64,000 nucleotides of DNA from Cucumis sativus (taxonomy: Eukaryota > Streptophyta > Magnoliopsida > Cucurbitales > Cucurbitaceae). The notes under the pieces are model-generated. The model made no database searches. It was not told where the DNA came from and saw nothing but the letters and a program-made list of their open reading frames with translations. Below are positions 22,291 through 35,859 of this stretch, piece by piece. The stretch lies in the NCBI RefSeq assembly GCF_000004075.3, contig NC_026661.2, positions 2,790,001-2,854,000 on the forward strand. Reading direction: 5' to 3'. Positions within the stretch are counted from its first letter, which is position 1. Every line of letters starts with the position of its first letter. Both the position numbers and the translations under genes were made by a program.

Positions 22291-25200
22291 AACAAATAAA
22301 GTGTATTTGGGCTCTTGAGGAAAGATAAAAATGAACTTTTTAAGGTTAAAAGTACCTATAAGTTGGAGATCTTGATAAACGATATTGGAAGACTAGGGTT
22401 AAAACGAAGATTTGTTTTTGGAGGACTTTTAGAAACATTACTCCAACGAGGGGTGAACTTGCCCTTCCAAGGGTGTTTAACATGGTTAGATTGGGTTATT
22501 TGGGATCATTGAGGTGTACTTATTGCTGTAAATAAAATAGACACTATTCAAAAATGTTTTGATCTATTGTCCATAGAGGTTTGTGTGATTGTAGTTACAA
22601 GAGGTGGTTCGACTACAACACATTTACCTTTAACAGTGGAATCAAATAGTGAGAATGCGATTTAGTTACTAATGGAGAGGATGTTGTGTTTCTACCATTA
22701 ACATATGTGGGAAAAAATATCATGCTCATAGAGAAGTATGAGGAGTTGCAACTTAGGCACATTCCACGTGGTATAGGAGAACATCTACCTACATTGGAGG
22801 AGGAGGAGATTCTTTTTTGTTGGATAGGTAATTTCTCTAACTAGCTTTGTATCTTGGTGAATGCTTCATGTATTCAATTGTCACTAAAAAGAAAATACAA
22901 AATACTATTAAGTCATTTAGCCTCAATTTATGTGTATTTTAAGAAATCTCTAGATTTAACTATTCGGTCATATGTTTTTAAGAAGTTTCCAGAGTAATTG
23001 AATTTTTTCCCTTCGAAAAGAAAAGAAAAACAAATCTTTGTAGTTTGTTACAAAGTGTGAATGTGTTGGGGTGGCGTTTCCACGTAGTAACGACAAAGAC
23101 TTCATTTTCTATTTTTTCTTAAAGCCTGTAAAATCAGTTATATTTATATTTAAAATATTAGTATATAAACAATATATTTTTTATAGGTTAATTTTTATAA
23201 CTAAAATATTTACAATAAAATTTTTAAAAAATCATTAAACTGATTTAAAATATTTCAATATTTGGCTTTTCTTTTTCATCATCCTTATGCCATTTTTTTT
23301 TATCTCTTTTATTATTATTATTATTCTTTTATAAAAGTTATAGCTTTATAAATAGTTGGTTGTCCAAGATTATCTACCAACAAAATATAAACCTAATTAT
23401 CTAAACAATTGATTTTAAAATATATTAGATTGGATGTTAATTAATCACGTATATTTTTATATATTTTATTGTAGGTTTGTGGACATCTTTTATTTTTGAA
23501 ATTGTTCTAAAAAATTCTTTTCTTATACAATAATAAAATTATATTTAATTAAAACTGACTACTAATTGACACGGTCTCAAGTACCAAAGTTTAGAAGGTT
23601 GTATACTAAAAAGAATGGACTAGTTGAGCACCTATCACAAAGAATTGTACACTTGTCCGTTAAATATGGCTAATTTGACAAAATCAACCTGAGAAAACAG
23701 AAGCAAACAAAGCACCATTTTGACTAATTTATTTACCCACCTACCAAAAGTCCTAACTACCTTGAATCTACAACTAAGATGTTTAAAAAATATAATAAAA
23801 TAATTTCAAAAATGAAAAAAAAAATCCACAACCACAAAATTAAAAAAAAATACATTTCCGATATGATCGTTTAGATTTGTGACACGATCACTCAATCATT
23901 TAAATTTAGATAGAGATATGAACTATTTTTTTTTTCAATATTCTTTTCTACCCAATCAAATTTGGTAAAGGATCTTTCTTATCTTTTTTTACAATTTTAA
24001 ATAATCAAATAACAGTTTGAAAAAAAAATTAGATTGAGTGAAAAGAAAAATTGCATACAAAATATGAAAAAAAAAAGATAAATAAAAGAATACTTTTAAA
24101 ACATAGAGGATAATAGAAAAAGATGATAGAATACTTTTTCATTTTGTTAGATACACCCTAAATATTTTGTTTTATATTTATGAAAAATTTTCTATTCCAT
24201 TTTATATCCCCTTTCATAAGCTAAGATAAAAAACATATTCTAAAGTGCATAATATATGTCTTTATTGTTGGTCAAATAAACATTTTAGTTTTCATTTTTT
24301 TTTATCAAATAGATCATTGGATTTAATTTAATGTAAGTTGAACTTTATGACAAAGTTTGCTATCCATAGTTTAAAATATAATTTAATCTAAATTAAATAT
24401 TTGACATGAGAAAGAAAAGAAAAGAAAAGAAAAGAAAGAGGAAGGCGTGGATTGATCCGTGGTTTCCTTTTCGAGTTGTGGATTTTTGGACTTCATGGAG
24501 ACGTGATGTAATGGACCAAAATAAAATATTTAAGGCACCGAAAAATTAAAAAAATAAAAAAGTAAGGAAAATATCAATAATTGAGGGGGCAGACCCTTTC
24601 TTCCCATACTACTCTACACTAGATGGCAAATCATTTCAATTTTGTTAATTTTCTTTTTATCTTTATTATTATTTTAATTATTTCAACTTTATTTTCCATT
24701 ATCAAGGACTAAAAATACTAGTTTTTAATTAAGTTTTATTATAATTTTTTTCCATTTTATTTTAATATTTTCCCGTAAAGAATCTAGTCATCATGACATT
24801 TAGAAGGTCTTGTTTTATAATCTTTTTTATTATTTCAAATCAACTAATTAGATGGTTATAGAAGGAGTTAAACAACTCACCCAACTCAAAAGTCTATCAA
24901 TTTAATTTCTAATTAACATGTTTATATTGCGAAAAATGTGAGAAATTTATAGACACACTAATAAAATAGAAAAAAAAAAAGATACAATTTTGGTAACTGT
25001 AATAGGAAACACCCATGCATGTGCATCATCCAATCTTAAATAATAACGAAAATTCTCTAACATTGAAGACAGTGTATAAATAAATACTTTAATAAATTCC
25101 ATTATGTTTAAAAGAACCAACGGTAAATCAACTGAACTAACCTTACAAATTTAGAAATAAAATAATGAAATAAAACAAAATTAAAAATAGTATTATATCC

Positions 25201-26644
25201 ATTAAATTTGTTTAGATTGAAGTAAATGTTTATAAAATAAAAATTATAATTTTGGACGGTGTATAACGTCCGAAAATTTGTATGGCTAAAAATGAAAGGG
25301 GGTTTTCCAATTGCTTTATGAGACGATATGGATTCGCCTTAGTTTGCACACTAAAAAGAAAAGTGTTTTAGTTAGTTTTCGTCGGCTCACACGTTATTCA
25401 GTCTCCTCCATTCATTATATATATATATTCTTTTGGTTAATGTGTTTTTTCTATTATAGTTCCACGTGACAGGCTCGTGACGTGTTTGTATTGAAATGTG
25501 TTACTATTATTATTTTTTTTGACGTGGATAGAATGATTGGAGCACAAATGGCGACAAATGGTTTTTGTGGGCCATCTCTCGACTCTCTTTCTTTTGTTTT
25601 ATACTGAATAATACTAAATTACACTGCCACGTTTATGTCCACGTGTTTCATTCCTTCACCTTTATTTTCTTTTCCCTCAAAGTTCATGAGTATCGAGTAA
25701 CGATGAAATAGAAGAAAAAAAAAAGACTTTTTTTTAACAACTCTGTTCTTTTCTATATGAATTAAAAAAGATAAAGAAAGATATCAGAAAGAGAAGCATT
25801 TGCGGAACTAACATTATGTCAATGTTGGGTATAAGTAAATGTAAGAATAAACTATACTTTAGTAGGATATTTTGGGGTATTTGTTATAGTAGTATGTATT
25901 AATTTATTTTTTTAAACAATTTTACAAATAGATTTAGTTTAATTAGTAATCTCTGACCTCACCTGTCAATTGGTTTGTTAGTTATATATATACATGTATA
26001 CTTTTTCTAAATAGAAATAATACATTTCACCATCGTTGTCTTTTTAATTTTTAATTAGAAGAACATGTTTGATTTAAATGTTCAAATTCTTTTGGCAGAA
26101 ATAAAGTTTGAACAAAGACTAGAATCTCTAGTGAGCAAAGAAAAGGTAGCGAGGTAGGAATATTTACATGTTATATGTTTTGAGATAGTGTTTTTAAATT
26201 ATGAATTGGAAATTTTAAGTTTAAAGCTTTATTAAATAATGAGTTTAGGGTTTAAAACCATTTAAAAAATCTTATGTGTGGGTGATTGCATAACTAGGTA
26301 TGCATGATTGTTTTGTATTTTTTTTAAAAATTGTCTAAGTTTGATTTACCATCTAGAGGTTGAAATTGTAATAAATATGTATTTATTTTATCGTTAAGTC
26401 TAATTTCTACAATTATCATGACTTTGAGTCTTAATATTAATCAGGTAGAAGTTTAAGAATTAAATTTTTATAACCAGTAGTTTGGATGCGTTATTGTAAA
26501 TACTATCAATTTAATGACAAATTCAGAAACTTTATATAGATACTTTGTACATTTTAAAGGCAAAACAAAATTGATAGAGATTCATATGTTAATTGATTTG
26601 ATACACTAAAACTATGTTGTACGAGTTTTTATTTGTTGAAATCA

Positions 26645-26778
26645 ATCTATGATAACTTATAGTTCATCTGCACTTAGCCGTTACACTTGAATTTTGGTTC
26701 GTTTCAATTCGATCTATGATAACTTATAGTTCATCTGCACTTAGCCTTTACACTTGAATTTTGGTTCGTTTCAATTCG
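26645..26778. repeat. Tandem duplication, two 67-bp units
   Basis: Units 26645-26711 and 26712-26778 begin ATCTATGATAACTTATAGTT and end TTCGTTTCAATTCG. They differ at one or two bases (agccgtta against agccttta), so the duplication is recent compared with the surrounding decayed DNA. Confidence 0.92.
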
Positions 26779-27764
26779 TATGTATATTTTCAAAATGTTT
26801 TTGTTGGTCATTGTATTTTCAACCTTTGTTTATTTTAGTCTATATGTCTTTAAAATGTTGCAATATTTTAAGAAAATGATTATCTTGATCCATTCATCAC
26901 TATTTTAAAGGATAAAAAATATTCACTTTTTAAAAGTACATGAACTAAAACGTACGAAAATTGAAACATGCAGTATTAAGATAAACCAAAATCAAAATTG
27001 AAAGTACTGAGACCGAGACATTTTTTTTTAAAAAAAGAACACATATTTGTCTAATAAATAGGATGAGAGTAATGAAATGAGTAACAGTTTTGAGACTAAT
27101 AATTAATTGTGTATCAAAATAAAATAAAAAAATACAATTATATAGCAAAACTTAACAATTATAAATTATTGTTAGTGATAAACTTGATCGTTAATAGGCT
27201 TCTATTTATGATATAGCTTTATTACAAATAGACTTCGAAAGCTAAATCTAAACTTTATTACATGTGTAAATTAATTTGCATTGTATTATATTATATCGAC
27301 TAAAACTTTGGACACAATTGCAATATTTACAACCATTTTCAAAGTTTATACTAATAGATTTTGATAGGTTTACAATTTGTTAAAATTGTTGCTATATTTT
27401 TAATTATTAGTTCTAAAAGTACAATAATTACAATAAATGTTATTAGGTATTCATTTTAAGAATAATAGTTAAATGTATAATAACTTTTATAAATAATTGC
27501 AAATATAACAAAACTTATCAACGACAAACTCTCTATCATCAACTAAACTCTCTATCATCAACTAATGATACGTTAACCAATGGATTTTGAAAATTGAATC
27601 AAACTTTTTGTCATACATGCAATTTTTTTATGTTGTATCTATAAATACTTTACCTACTAAATACAAATACAAATGATTAGTATACTTGTAACGCAAGTAC
27701 CTAATGAAAATATAGTTGGATAGTTATAATCGGTAGAACGATAGTTAAGTATATATCATTTACA

Positions 27765-27875
27765 AAAATTTATAAGTATAGCAAAACTTATCAACAATAA
27801 ATTTTTATCGTTAAGATTTAAAAAATTTATAAGTATAACAAAACTTATCAATAATAAATTTTTATCGTCAATGGA
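27765..27875. repeat. Tandem duplication, two units of about 57 bp
   Basis: The passage 'aaaatttataagtata-caaaactta...taaatttttatcgt' occurs at 27765 and again at 27822, with a few substitutions. It is derived from the dispersed AT-rich repeat family. Confidence 0.8.
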
Positions 27876-28141
27876 TTCTTACGATATAGTTGGTCAAAGA
27901 ACTGTATTCTATTTTTTTTTTTTTTGTTCGTTAATGTTAGAATATTTTGAATGTAATGACTATATCTGGAGGTACATAATGTTTGATTTAGGCCGGGCCG
28001 AAAAGCCACCGTGAGCCCAATAAGCCCAAAAGAGGTATCAAAACGTAAGAAGTAAAAACAGTTACCAACTTAGCATTACAAAAAGATTCGAATTCCAAGA
28101 ACTGTTCCGTTCTCTTCTTTAATTTCCAATTTCCATTAACA

Positions 28142-29859
28142 ATGTTGCCGAAGAAGAAACAGAAGCTAACAACTGCTTTTCACAATAAACTCACTCATCT
28201 CTTTCACAGAATGCCCCTCCGGCGGCTGCTCCTCACCCCCACTCTCTCAACCGCCAAAACTCTCCTCCTCCTCCTCTCCGCTGCCTTCATCGTCTACACT
28301 CTCTTCTTCAACTCCTCATCTCATTCCCCTTCCCTCTTATGCTCTTCTTCTACTCTCTCTCCCACCACGCGCCGCCACATTGTCTTCGCCATCGCTTCTT
28401 CCTCTAACTCATGGTCCCGTCGCAAGCCTTATGTTCGTCTCTGGTACGATCGTAATTCGACTCGTGCTTTTGCCTTCGTTGATCGCATTGCACCTGATTT
28501 CGCTTCTGCTGATCCTTCCGTTCCGCCGGTGATTGTTTCCAATGATACCTCTAGGTTCCCCTATACTTTCCGTGGAGGTCTTCGATCGGCGATTAGAGTG
28601 GCGCGGGTGGTGAAGGAAATTGTTGAACGTAATGAGCAGGACGTTCGGTGGTATGTGTTTGGGGACGATGATACTTTGTTCTTTGTCGAGAATTTGGTTA
28701 ATACGTTGGGGAAATATGATCATGAGCGGTGGTATTACATCGGGAGTAATTCGGAGAGTTATGGACAGAATTTGAAAAATTCATTCGATATGGCGTTTGG
28801 TGGTGGAGGCTTTGCGATTAGTCATTCACTGGCTAGGGTTTTGGCTGGGGTTTTGGACTCGTGTTTGACTAGATACGGGCATTTGTATGGAAGTGATGCC
28901 AGAATATGGTCGTGCTTGGTGGAGCTTGGAGTTGGCTTAACACACGAACCTGGATTTCACCAGGTAATATTTTCGAGTATTTCATTCGAGTCATTTGGTG
29001 AAATTTCTTAAAATGTCACCATTTTTATCGAAATCAGTATTAGTCATTTCATTTCTTTAGGCCAGCTTCCTCAAATTGCAGCAGATGTATATTGCTTATT
29101 TGCTTTGCATATTTCCTTTAATTTAGGTTGATATGCGGGGAAATTTATTGGGATTGCTATCAGCACATGCATTGTCGCCGATAGTTTCACTTCATCATCT
29201 GGATGCTATGGATCCTATATTCCCAAACATGAACAATACGCAGGCCCTGTATCATCTTTTTGAAGCAGTGAATGTGGATCCTGGCAGGGTTTTCCAGCAA
29301 ATTGTGTGCTATGATCGTTCTCATTCATTGACTATTTCAGTATCGTGGGGTTTTGCTATTCAGGTCTTTGAAGGGAATCGGCTTCTCCCCGATTTACTTT
29401 CACTGCAAAGAACTTTTACGTCATGGAGAAGGGCTGCCACCATTGATGCGAATCGATACTTGTTCAACATGAGAGAGTACCCTAAAGATCCTTGTAAAAG
29501 AAATATCTTCTACATGCAGAATTTAAGAATTAGTAAAAATAATGCCTTGACTAACTATACTAGGAAGATGGTCACTGATTGTCCAGCGTCTGGTGCAATT
29601 AAGAACCTGACACAGATTCGAGTGTTCTCCCAGAAGTTGGAACTTGATGTGGAGGAGGTATTCTAACTGCACTTTAACTGATTTTTCCTTTTTCATGTAT
29701 TACAGTTGCAATCTTCATAAAATTACCCTCATGATTCCCCTGTTTCAGATGAAGGCTCCACGCCGGCAATGCTGTGATATTATTTCCTCTTCCAAGGAAT
29801 CGATGCTTCTTGAAATTAGACAATGTGGAGTTGAAGAATTAATAGCTATGTACTTCTAA
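28142..29859 (+). CDS. DUF604 fringe-like glycosyltransferase, 3 exons, 487 aa
   Basis: A predicted Golgi type II membrane protein that transfers a sugar; the acceptor is unknown. Exons 28142-28963, 29127-29657 and 29749-29859 join in phase 0. A basic N terminus (MLPKKKQK) precedes one transmembrane anchor at about residues 38-56 (AKTLLLLLSAAFIVYTLFF) and a serine-rich stem. The fringe/GT31-like core shows HIVFAIASSSNSW, then YVFGDDDTLFF with the metal-binding DDD, and FGGGGFAIS. Exon 2 holds the DUF604 part (SAHPL-like stretch, HHLDAMDP, FTSWRR). Exon 3 is the short family tail KAPRRQCC followed by a glutamate-rich end. An in-frame internal ATG lies at 28211, but the first ATG keeps the basic N terminus typical of the family. 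Site-II-like AGCCCA motifs precede the gene at about 28012-28030. No break is seen. Confidence 0.9.
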
Positions 29860-31939
29860 CCATTTTTGTATGCTTGTCTGGGAAGGATAGAGTTCTATAA
29901 AAGTTAACCAACGGTTCCTTGAGTGGTTTAAAACCATGGATTTTGCTGTGCTGTCCATTCTTAATTTAAGGTAACTTTGTGTTGATTGAAACTTCTCAGT
30001 AATGGAGCTTGTTTGCGGAAGCTGATATAAGAAAGAAAAAAAAAAAACTTCCAACACCTTAACATTTTAATTTTACCTTTCTTGTTCTTGAACAACTCGG
30101 CATGAGTGCTCTTTTGAAGTATTGTGGGAATTGTGTATATATGTTTATCATATGAATTCGTCTGTAGATGTTGGATATTCAATACAAAATCTGGTGTTTT
30201 CTTACTGAATGAAGCTCACTGCCCCTTTTTTAATTTCTTAGACTATCTATTTCTTTGAACTCTTAGTATGCGTTTAGTAGCCATTCTATTCCCTTCATTT
30301 CACTCAATGAAGCTGGTGAATGAAACAATGTAGGAATTCTGTAAGTTTGAACTCGAATGATTTAGTCATTCTATTCCTTGATTTCCTTTAATGGGAATTC
30401 CTAGCAAAACTGGAGGGTAGTCCTTTATGATTGATCTATTGTCTTAAGAAATAGTGGCAGTTACTCCCTCTGCTCCGTTTGACTTATTTGTGTAGTAGTT
30501 GATGTGTGTTGACATTGTACTTCAGAGATCTTAGCTTTTTTTTTTTTTTTGAGAAAATGTAAGCTTAGGTAGTTTTTGTTTGTCTTGTCAAGGCACTGCA
30601 TCTAACTGATTTCTGGTCTTGTATTCCCAGGCGGGAGAAAAAGTGGCCATGCTTTCTAGTCTGATCGGAGGTGTACTTGAAAGAAAACGAAATGGTCTCG
30701 AGTTTCTTCTGGCATTTTGAATTGCCACCTGAGGTTGTTCATCCGTCGTCTTCCAGGTTTAAGTTTTAATTTTTTGTTTAACTGAGCATCGAGTCTTTGG
30801 TTAGCTTATCTGTATGAACATTTAGTGTAAGCCAGGAGCAGGATGAGTTGTTTTTGGTTATCCATGTAAATATTTCTCTTGTATATCTCTTCTTTTAAGT
30901 TTAACCATTAATAAGATAAAGATATAACAAGTATTGTGTTATATCAATGCATCATTTTCAGCATCAAGATCACTTATGCTGGAAGAAATTCTAATCTTTT
31001 CCCAACGAGAAAATGAGTCAAATCTCTTTTTGGATTAGTAGGTTACACTCTACCTTAGTAGAAGGAATATTCGAATTGAAATTTCATTACCCTCTTTTAT
31101 CTGTAAAGCATGCTAGTCTACAGCCTGACTGGTGGCTTTAGTTTTATATTGAAAGCCATTCAAACATATAACAAAGTTGGCATGTAATTTTGGGTGCGGA
31201 TATTTATTTAATTTGAATTTTTTTTCTTTATTACCTATTTTAGTGGTTTCGCCATCATCCTCGTCCTGTAGGCTACTTTTTTTTTAATGAACATTGTCAG
31301 TGAGTATTCAAGCGCTGCCTGCACGTTCTTAGAACTTTATTAAAACTCATGGTCTTGTTGACCCATGTTGACATATTGTTGTTATTAGGCCCTTTGGGTC
31401 CAACATTCTGTAGATAGCGACGAGTATGATAATAAAATTATCTGGTCACTAAGTCGTTTGGTTCGGCAATTTGGACATTCAAATTTTGTTATATGAAATT
31501 GATGGTACGAACACTTACTAATATAAACAATAAATATTATTAGGTGTTTAGGTGATATTTGTTTTGAAATTTTTGATTGCATCCATGTAGCCATGAAAAT
31601 ATGCACTTAGATTCACAACTAACAAATAGGATTGCTTATGTTTAACCAATCCTCTTCAATGAAAATCTTACCGATTGAGGGTGCACATCAATAAAAGCCT
31701 ACATGTAAACATGAATATTGAATATGTAATCTAGAGATTAAATAAATAAATAAATTATACAAAGCAAAAAAAACAAAAAAACAAAAAACAAAAGGAACTA
31801 TTTGGATAAAAAAGAAATACAACAAAATTTTGATTTTTAAAAAATGAATAAAAATACTTATAAATGTACTAAAAATATATATATTACAATTATCTATCCT
31901 AATAGATATCTATTGTGATTATCATTGTCTATTATAGAT

Positions 31940-32018
31940 AACAATACTATTTTGTTATATTTGAACATATGTATAATGTAACAATACTATTTTGTTATAT
32001 TTGAACATATGTATGATG
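31940..32018. repeat. Tandem duplication, two 40-bp units
   Basis: The unit from TAACAATACTATTTTGTTAT to 'ttgaacatatgtat-atg' occurs twice in a row. It lies within a copy of the dispersed AT-rich repeat; related 'gataacaatactattttgttat' passages continue to about 32150. Confidence 0.85.
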
Positions 32019-33180
32019 AAACACTGATGGATATCTATAATGTCATGGTCTAGTCTATCATAAATAACAATATTATTTTATGGATATCTATAATGTTTAT
32101 CATGGTATAGTCTATCATAGATAACAATACTATTTTGTTATGTTCAAATGTTTTATTTATTATTATTTTCTTTTTACAAATTTTCCTAATATATATAATA
32201 ATAATAATATTTAAAAGCAGAATTTCTTGTTTAATTTAATGTTGCTGCTTGCACACATACTTTTAATTAGGCATACCAAGATTATACCTACATTTAATTA
32301 ATTTATTTTGAAAAGAACATTAAACCATCTATATTTTTATATCTTGAAATGTTAAGATGTTTAACCTGTTACGAAACCCCCACTTTCTCAATACACCTAC
32401 TTAAAACATTAATATAATTAGACTAATCAACCTATTAAGGACTTCAGTTTTTCAATATTACTTATATTATTAACTCAATTTTTTTCTCAAAAAAAATATA
32501 ACAAAATCAGTAGTCAAATTTGGATCTAATTTAAGTTTAAGGAAACATTCTGTGGACTTTTATGGGATTGAAATCCTCTAATCTCAGATTTGGCAAGAAA
32601 ACGAAATGGTCAGCTTCTCAACTTTTTCTATATATTTATCTTTGCTTCAAACTTAGATCAATCCTTAGAAGGGAAAACCAAAATCATAAAGGCCTAAAAA
32701 GAACCAATTAATTTGAGTTGATTAAATCAATCTTATAATTGATCTAGTCAAGTTTGATAGGTTCAAAATATTATGGATATTAATTTGAGCTGATTTTATA
32801 AATTGTTTGATCAAATCTCTTCATGCATGTTTTCTTTTATTGTTTGTTTGTTGTTCTTTTTTTTTTTTTTTTTTGCATTCAATAAATCTTAAACAAGTGA
32901 CGTTTTTCATATACTATGGATCATTTTGACATTCACCCATAAGACATGTACATATCCTTAACATAGTATATTATCACATTTACAAGAAAGTCAGAAAATG
33001 GATTTGTATGTAAAAATAAGAGCAGTGCATCTTTTTTTTCTTTATTGATATGCGATACTTTGGGTTTGGTTGAGTAAACAGTAAATCTTGGAATTAAATT
33101 TATTTTCTTAAATCAAACGTTTTAAAACTTATTAGACGTGTATATAAATTTATGGAGTATGTTCAAATACAACAAAAGGG

Positions 33181-33440
33181 TAATTATAATTGATGACAAT
33201 TTTTAACAATATTTAAAACAAAATGCAAATATAGCAAATTTAACTGTAATAGAATTCTATGGTTGATAGACTTTTATGGTTTATTAGTGACGATAGACCA
33301 GTATATCCAAAATACTTTATTAGTTGTAGACTTCTATTGATAGACTATCTTGTTATATTTGTAATTTTTTAAAAAGGTTGTTATATACTTCATTATTTTG
33401 AAACTAATTACTATACTTGCAACTATCCATCAAAATAAAC
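33181..33440. mobile_element. Copy of the dispersed AT-rich MITE family
   Basis: Starts with 'ataattgatgacaattttta' and ends 'actatacttgcaactatcc', parallel to the start and end of the better-defined copy at 40819-41068. The middle has the repeated 'gatagac...ctattgatag' motifs. Ends are approximate. Confidence 0.5.
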
Positions 33441-34977
33441 AATAATATTTAATAAGGATGGAGTGAAACTTTAGAATGTGTTTGGTGACGAAATGAGAGA
33501 AACTCAGGGTTTAATTTCAATTTCTTTCTAGAATGATGATTCCACTTTGTTTTAGATTTATTGGGAATCATCCATCATTGGTTTAATTTGCACCATTCAA
33601 GTTGGACAGAGCAACAAATGGAATTTATCCATTCAAGCAGCAGCAACCTGTTTATGATTTATTATTCTTCTTAAAATGTTTCTTTAACTTCTAACTTTAT
33701 AATTCGTCTCTTTTTAGATATACTGTTTGAAGCTTGCAGTTTCGTTTTTAACCTTTTTTTAGATGTAAAGCATTCAAACTTTTAATATTTTATCAAAACA
33801 GAAACAATTTTTTTAACAGTCGGAGCTCAATCGGATCAAAACTACTTTTAATCTAAATTTAAGATTAAGATTGAAATACTTGATTCAATTCGAAATATAT
33901 ATTGACTTTTCTCGGAAGTAAAGTTATATTAGGTAAATGGAGTGAGTAATTAATTACATTGAGCTTTGAAGAGTACAAACCCAAATTGCTTTTGAAAATG
34001 ATATTAGTGGTTCAGAAAAGTATGTCCTACTACTGTTCAATCTCATTCTAGATAGCTAATGAAATTAAGTCAACAATTTCAACTATATATATATATATAT
34101 GGTCTCCAAAAATAAATCTATAATATTTGAATTCCATGGTTGTTGTTTAGAAGATAAGCTAAGGCCTTTTTCATCCAAAATGCTTAAGCAGTTATTGTTT
34201 GGCTCAAACCATTAGAGCTCGACTTTCTCCGACTTGACCTTTAAAATTCATAGATTCTTTGTATTTTGAACCTACTATTTCACTATTTCTACTCAAAACA
34301 TTCAAATCTAACGGTAGAATAAAAATTTTCTTTTTCTTTTACATAAACCTTTGGATTAACCAAACTTTAAGATAAATTAGATTAGTTTTTTATATTTAAG
34401 TATAATAAAAAGGAGAAGGACTCAAACCATGGACTTCGTATTAGGTAAGTTTTAAATCATAGATTGAGTGTATGTATATTACACAAAAGTACTTAATATT
34501 ATAGGTTAGTTAAATAATAAATTTGGCCCCAATGTAAAATTTTAAATTTATGTTAAAAACAATTTCGTACTTTAAAATATGATAAACAAATGTATGAACT
34601 TTTAATTTTTTTATTTAGGTAGGTCTCTGAAATTTAAAAGAAAATTCTTAATTTTATTTTTAATTAAGTTTTTGTGCTCACCCTTATAAAAAAAATAAAA
34701 TCTTTTAAGTTCTTTGTACGTAAATTTGGTAGGTTTTTTACCCATTTTTCATATATTTTTTTTCAATTTATGAATGTGTTGAACACAAAATTAAAAGTTG
34801 AATCTCCCTACTGTATGAATGTTTAAATAAAATTTAAAAGTGTTGAAATATATTAGAGAACTGTTAAGTACAAAATTAATTTTTTTTAGATATTTTATTA
34901 ATATTTTTAAAGTACAAGAGAGACTTATTAGACAAAAGTAAAAAAATAAAAATAAAAATGACTATTGAGAGCAATTC

Positions 34978-35012
34978 TATAAATAATGGAGGTAAAAGAA
35001 ACTCTATAAATA
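34978..35012 (+). promoter_or_regulatory. Duplicated TATA boxes before the first DUF26 gene
   Basis: TATAAATA occurs at 34978-34985 and 35005-35012, each inside the same context TCTATAAATAATGGA. The second lies 86 bp before the ATG at 35098 and suits a leader of about 60 nt. The pair looks like a small local duplication. Confidence 0.65.
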
Positions 35013-35097
35013 ATGGATACCTTAGGACACAAATACCAAGCCAAAACCAAGCTCTCAAAACTTCCCCAAGAACTTTCTTTTCTTTTCAAAAAATATA

Positions 35098-35859
35098 ATG
35101 ACAAATTCAAGATCAACCATTTTCTTTACTCTCCTCCTAATAACCCTCTTCCTACTTTCTCCACCAGCATTTGGAGATTCTAATAACAATAACAATGCAT
35201 TTCTGACCTATACATGTTCAAGCTATGACAATTATACAGCCAACACCCCTTATGCTAACAACTTGAAACAAGCCCTCTATCAATTGACCTCCACCGCCCC
35301 TCCCTCCGGCTTCGGCCTTACCTCCGTTGGTGACGATTTACAAAACCAAGTCAACGCTTTGGCTCTATGCCGTGGAGACGTCTCTCCCACCGATTGCAAG
35401 ACCTGCATCCAAGTGGCGAGCAACGAGATTCAACAACAATGCCTTAATAAAAAAGGAGGATCAATATGGTATGATTTTTGCTTCCTAAAATACTCCAATA
35501 TCAAATTCTTTGGGAAGATTGATAATGGGTTTAGGTTATACATGTGGAATGTTCAAGAAGCTGAAAACCCAACAGTGTTTAATGAACAAGTCAAGAACTT
35601 GCTTACTAGTTTGGTTGAACAAGTTGAAGTTACACCAAAGTTGTATGTGATTGGAGAAAAGGAGAATGAAGGGTCAAAAAAATTGTATGGATTAGTCCAA
35701 TGCACAAGAGATTTGTCTACTGCTGCTTGCAAGAAATGCCTTACTGATGCTGTTGCTGAACTTCCAAGATGTTGTGATGCCAAAATTGGTGGAAGAGTGA
35801 TTGGTGGGAGCTGCAACTTTAGATATGAAATTTACCCTATAGTTGATGCCCAAAAATAG
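35098..35859 (+). CDS. Cysteine-rich repeat secretory protein (two DUF26 domains), array copy 1, 253 aa
   Basis: A secreted apoplastic protein of the CRRSP38/Gnk2-like family; DUF26 (ginkbilobin) domains can bind mannose and some are antifungal. A signal peptide covers about residues 1-26 (FFTLLLITLFLLSPPAFG). DUF26-1 shows CRGDVSPTDCKTC and DUF26-2 shows CTRDLSTAACKKC, both C-X8-C-X2-C. The second domain keeps the Arg and Glu of the Gnk2 mannose site (GGRVIGGSCNFRYE); the first has IWYDFCFLKYS instead and lacks them. There is one exon and no transmembrane or kinase part after it, so it is not a receptor kinase. It carries NYT as a possible glycosylation site. The decayed copy at 39657-40194 is closest to this gene, sharing the 3' UTR as well. 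Confidence 0.92.
   Translation: MTNSRSTIFFTLLLITLFLLSPPAFGDSNNNNNAFLTYTCSSYDNYTANTPYANNLKQALYQLTSTAPPSGFGLTSVGDDLQNQVNALALCRGDVSPTDCKTCIQVASNEIQQQCLNKKGGSIWYDFCFLKYSNIKFFGKIDNGFRLYMWNVQEAENPTVFNEQVKNLLTSLVEQVEVTPKLYVIGEKENEGSKKLYGLVQCTRDLSTAACKKCLTDAVAELPRCCDAKIGGRVIGGSCNFRYEIYPIVDAQK

Larger units (their letters stand above)
21350..28141. other. Long gene-free AT-rich region
   Basis: No coding gene is supported. It holds an LTR-like fragment (22075-22290), an AAAAG repeat (about 24413-24440), two CACGTG G-boxes (about 25462 and 25641) without a recognisable gene beside them, a perfect-length 67-bp tandem duplication (26645-26778), a 57-bp tandem duplication (27765-27875) and old copies of the dispersed AT-rich repeat. 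The last 150 bases before 28142, with repeated AGCCCA motifs, are the promoter and leader of the next gene. Confidence 0.5.
29860..34977. other. 3' region of the DUF604 gene and gene-free DNA
   Basis: Bases 29860-30900 may be 3' UTR or a decayed extension; around 30630 a cag-flanked, GC-richer piece (gcgggagaaaaagtggccat) looks exon-like but opens no long frame. The rest is AT-rich. It holds a 40-bp tandem duplication at 31940-32018 and copies of the dispersed MITE at about 31880-32150 and 33181-33440. Confidence 0.45.
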
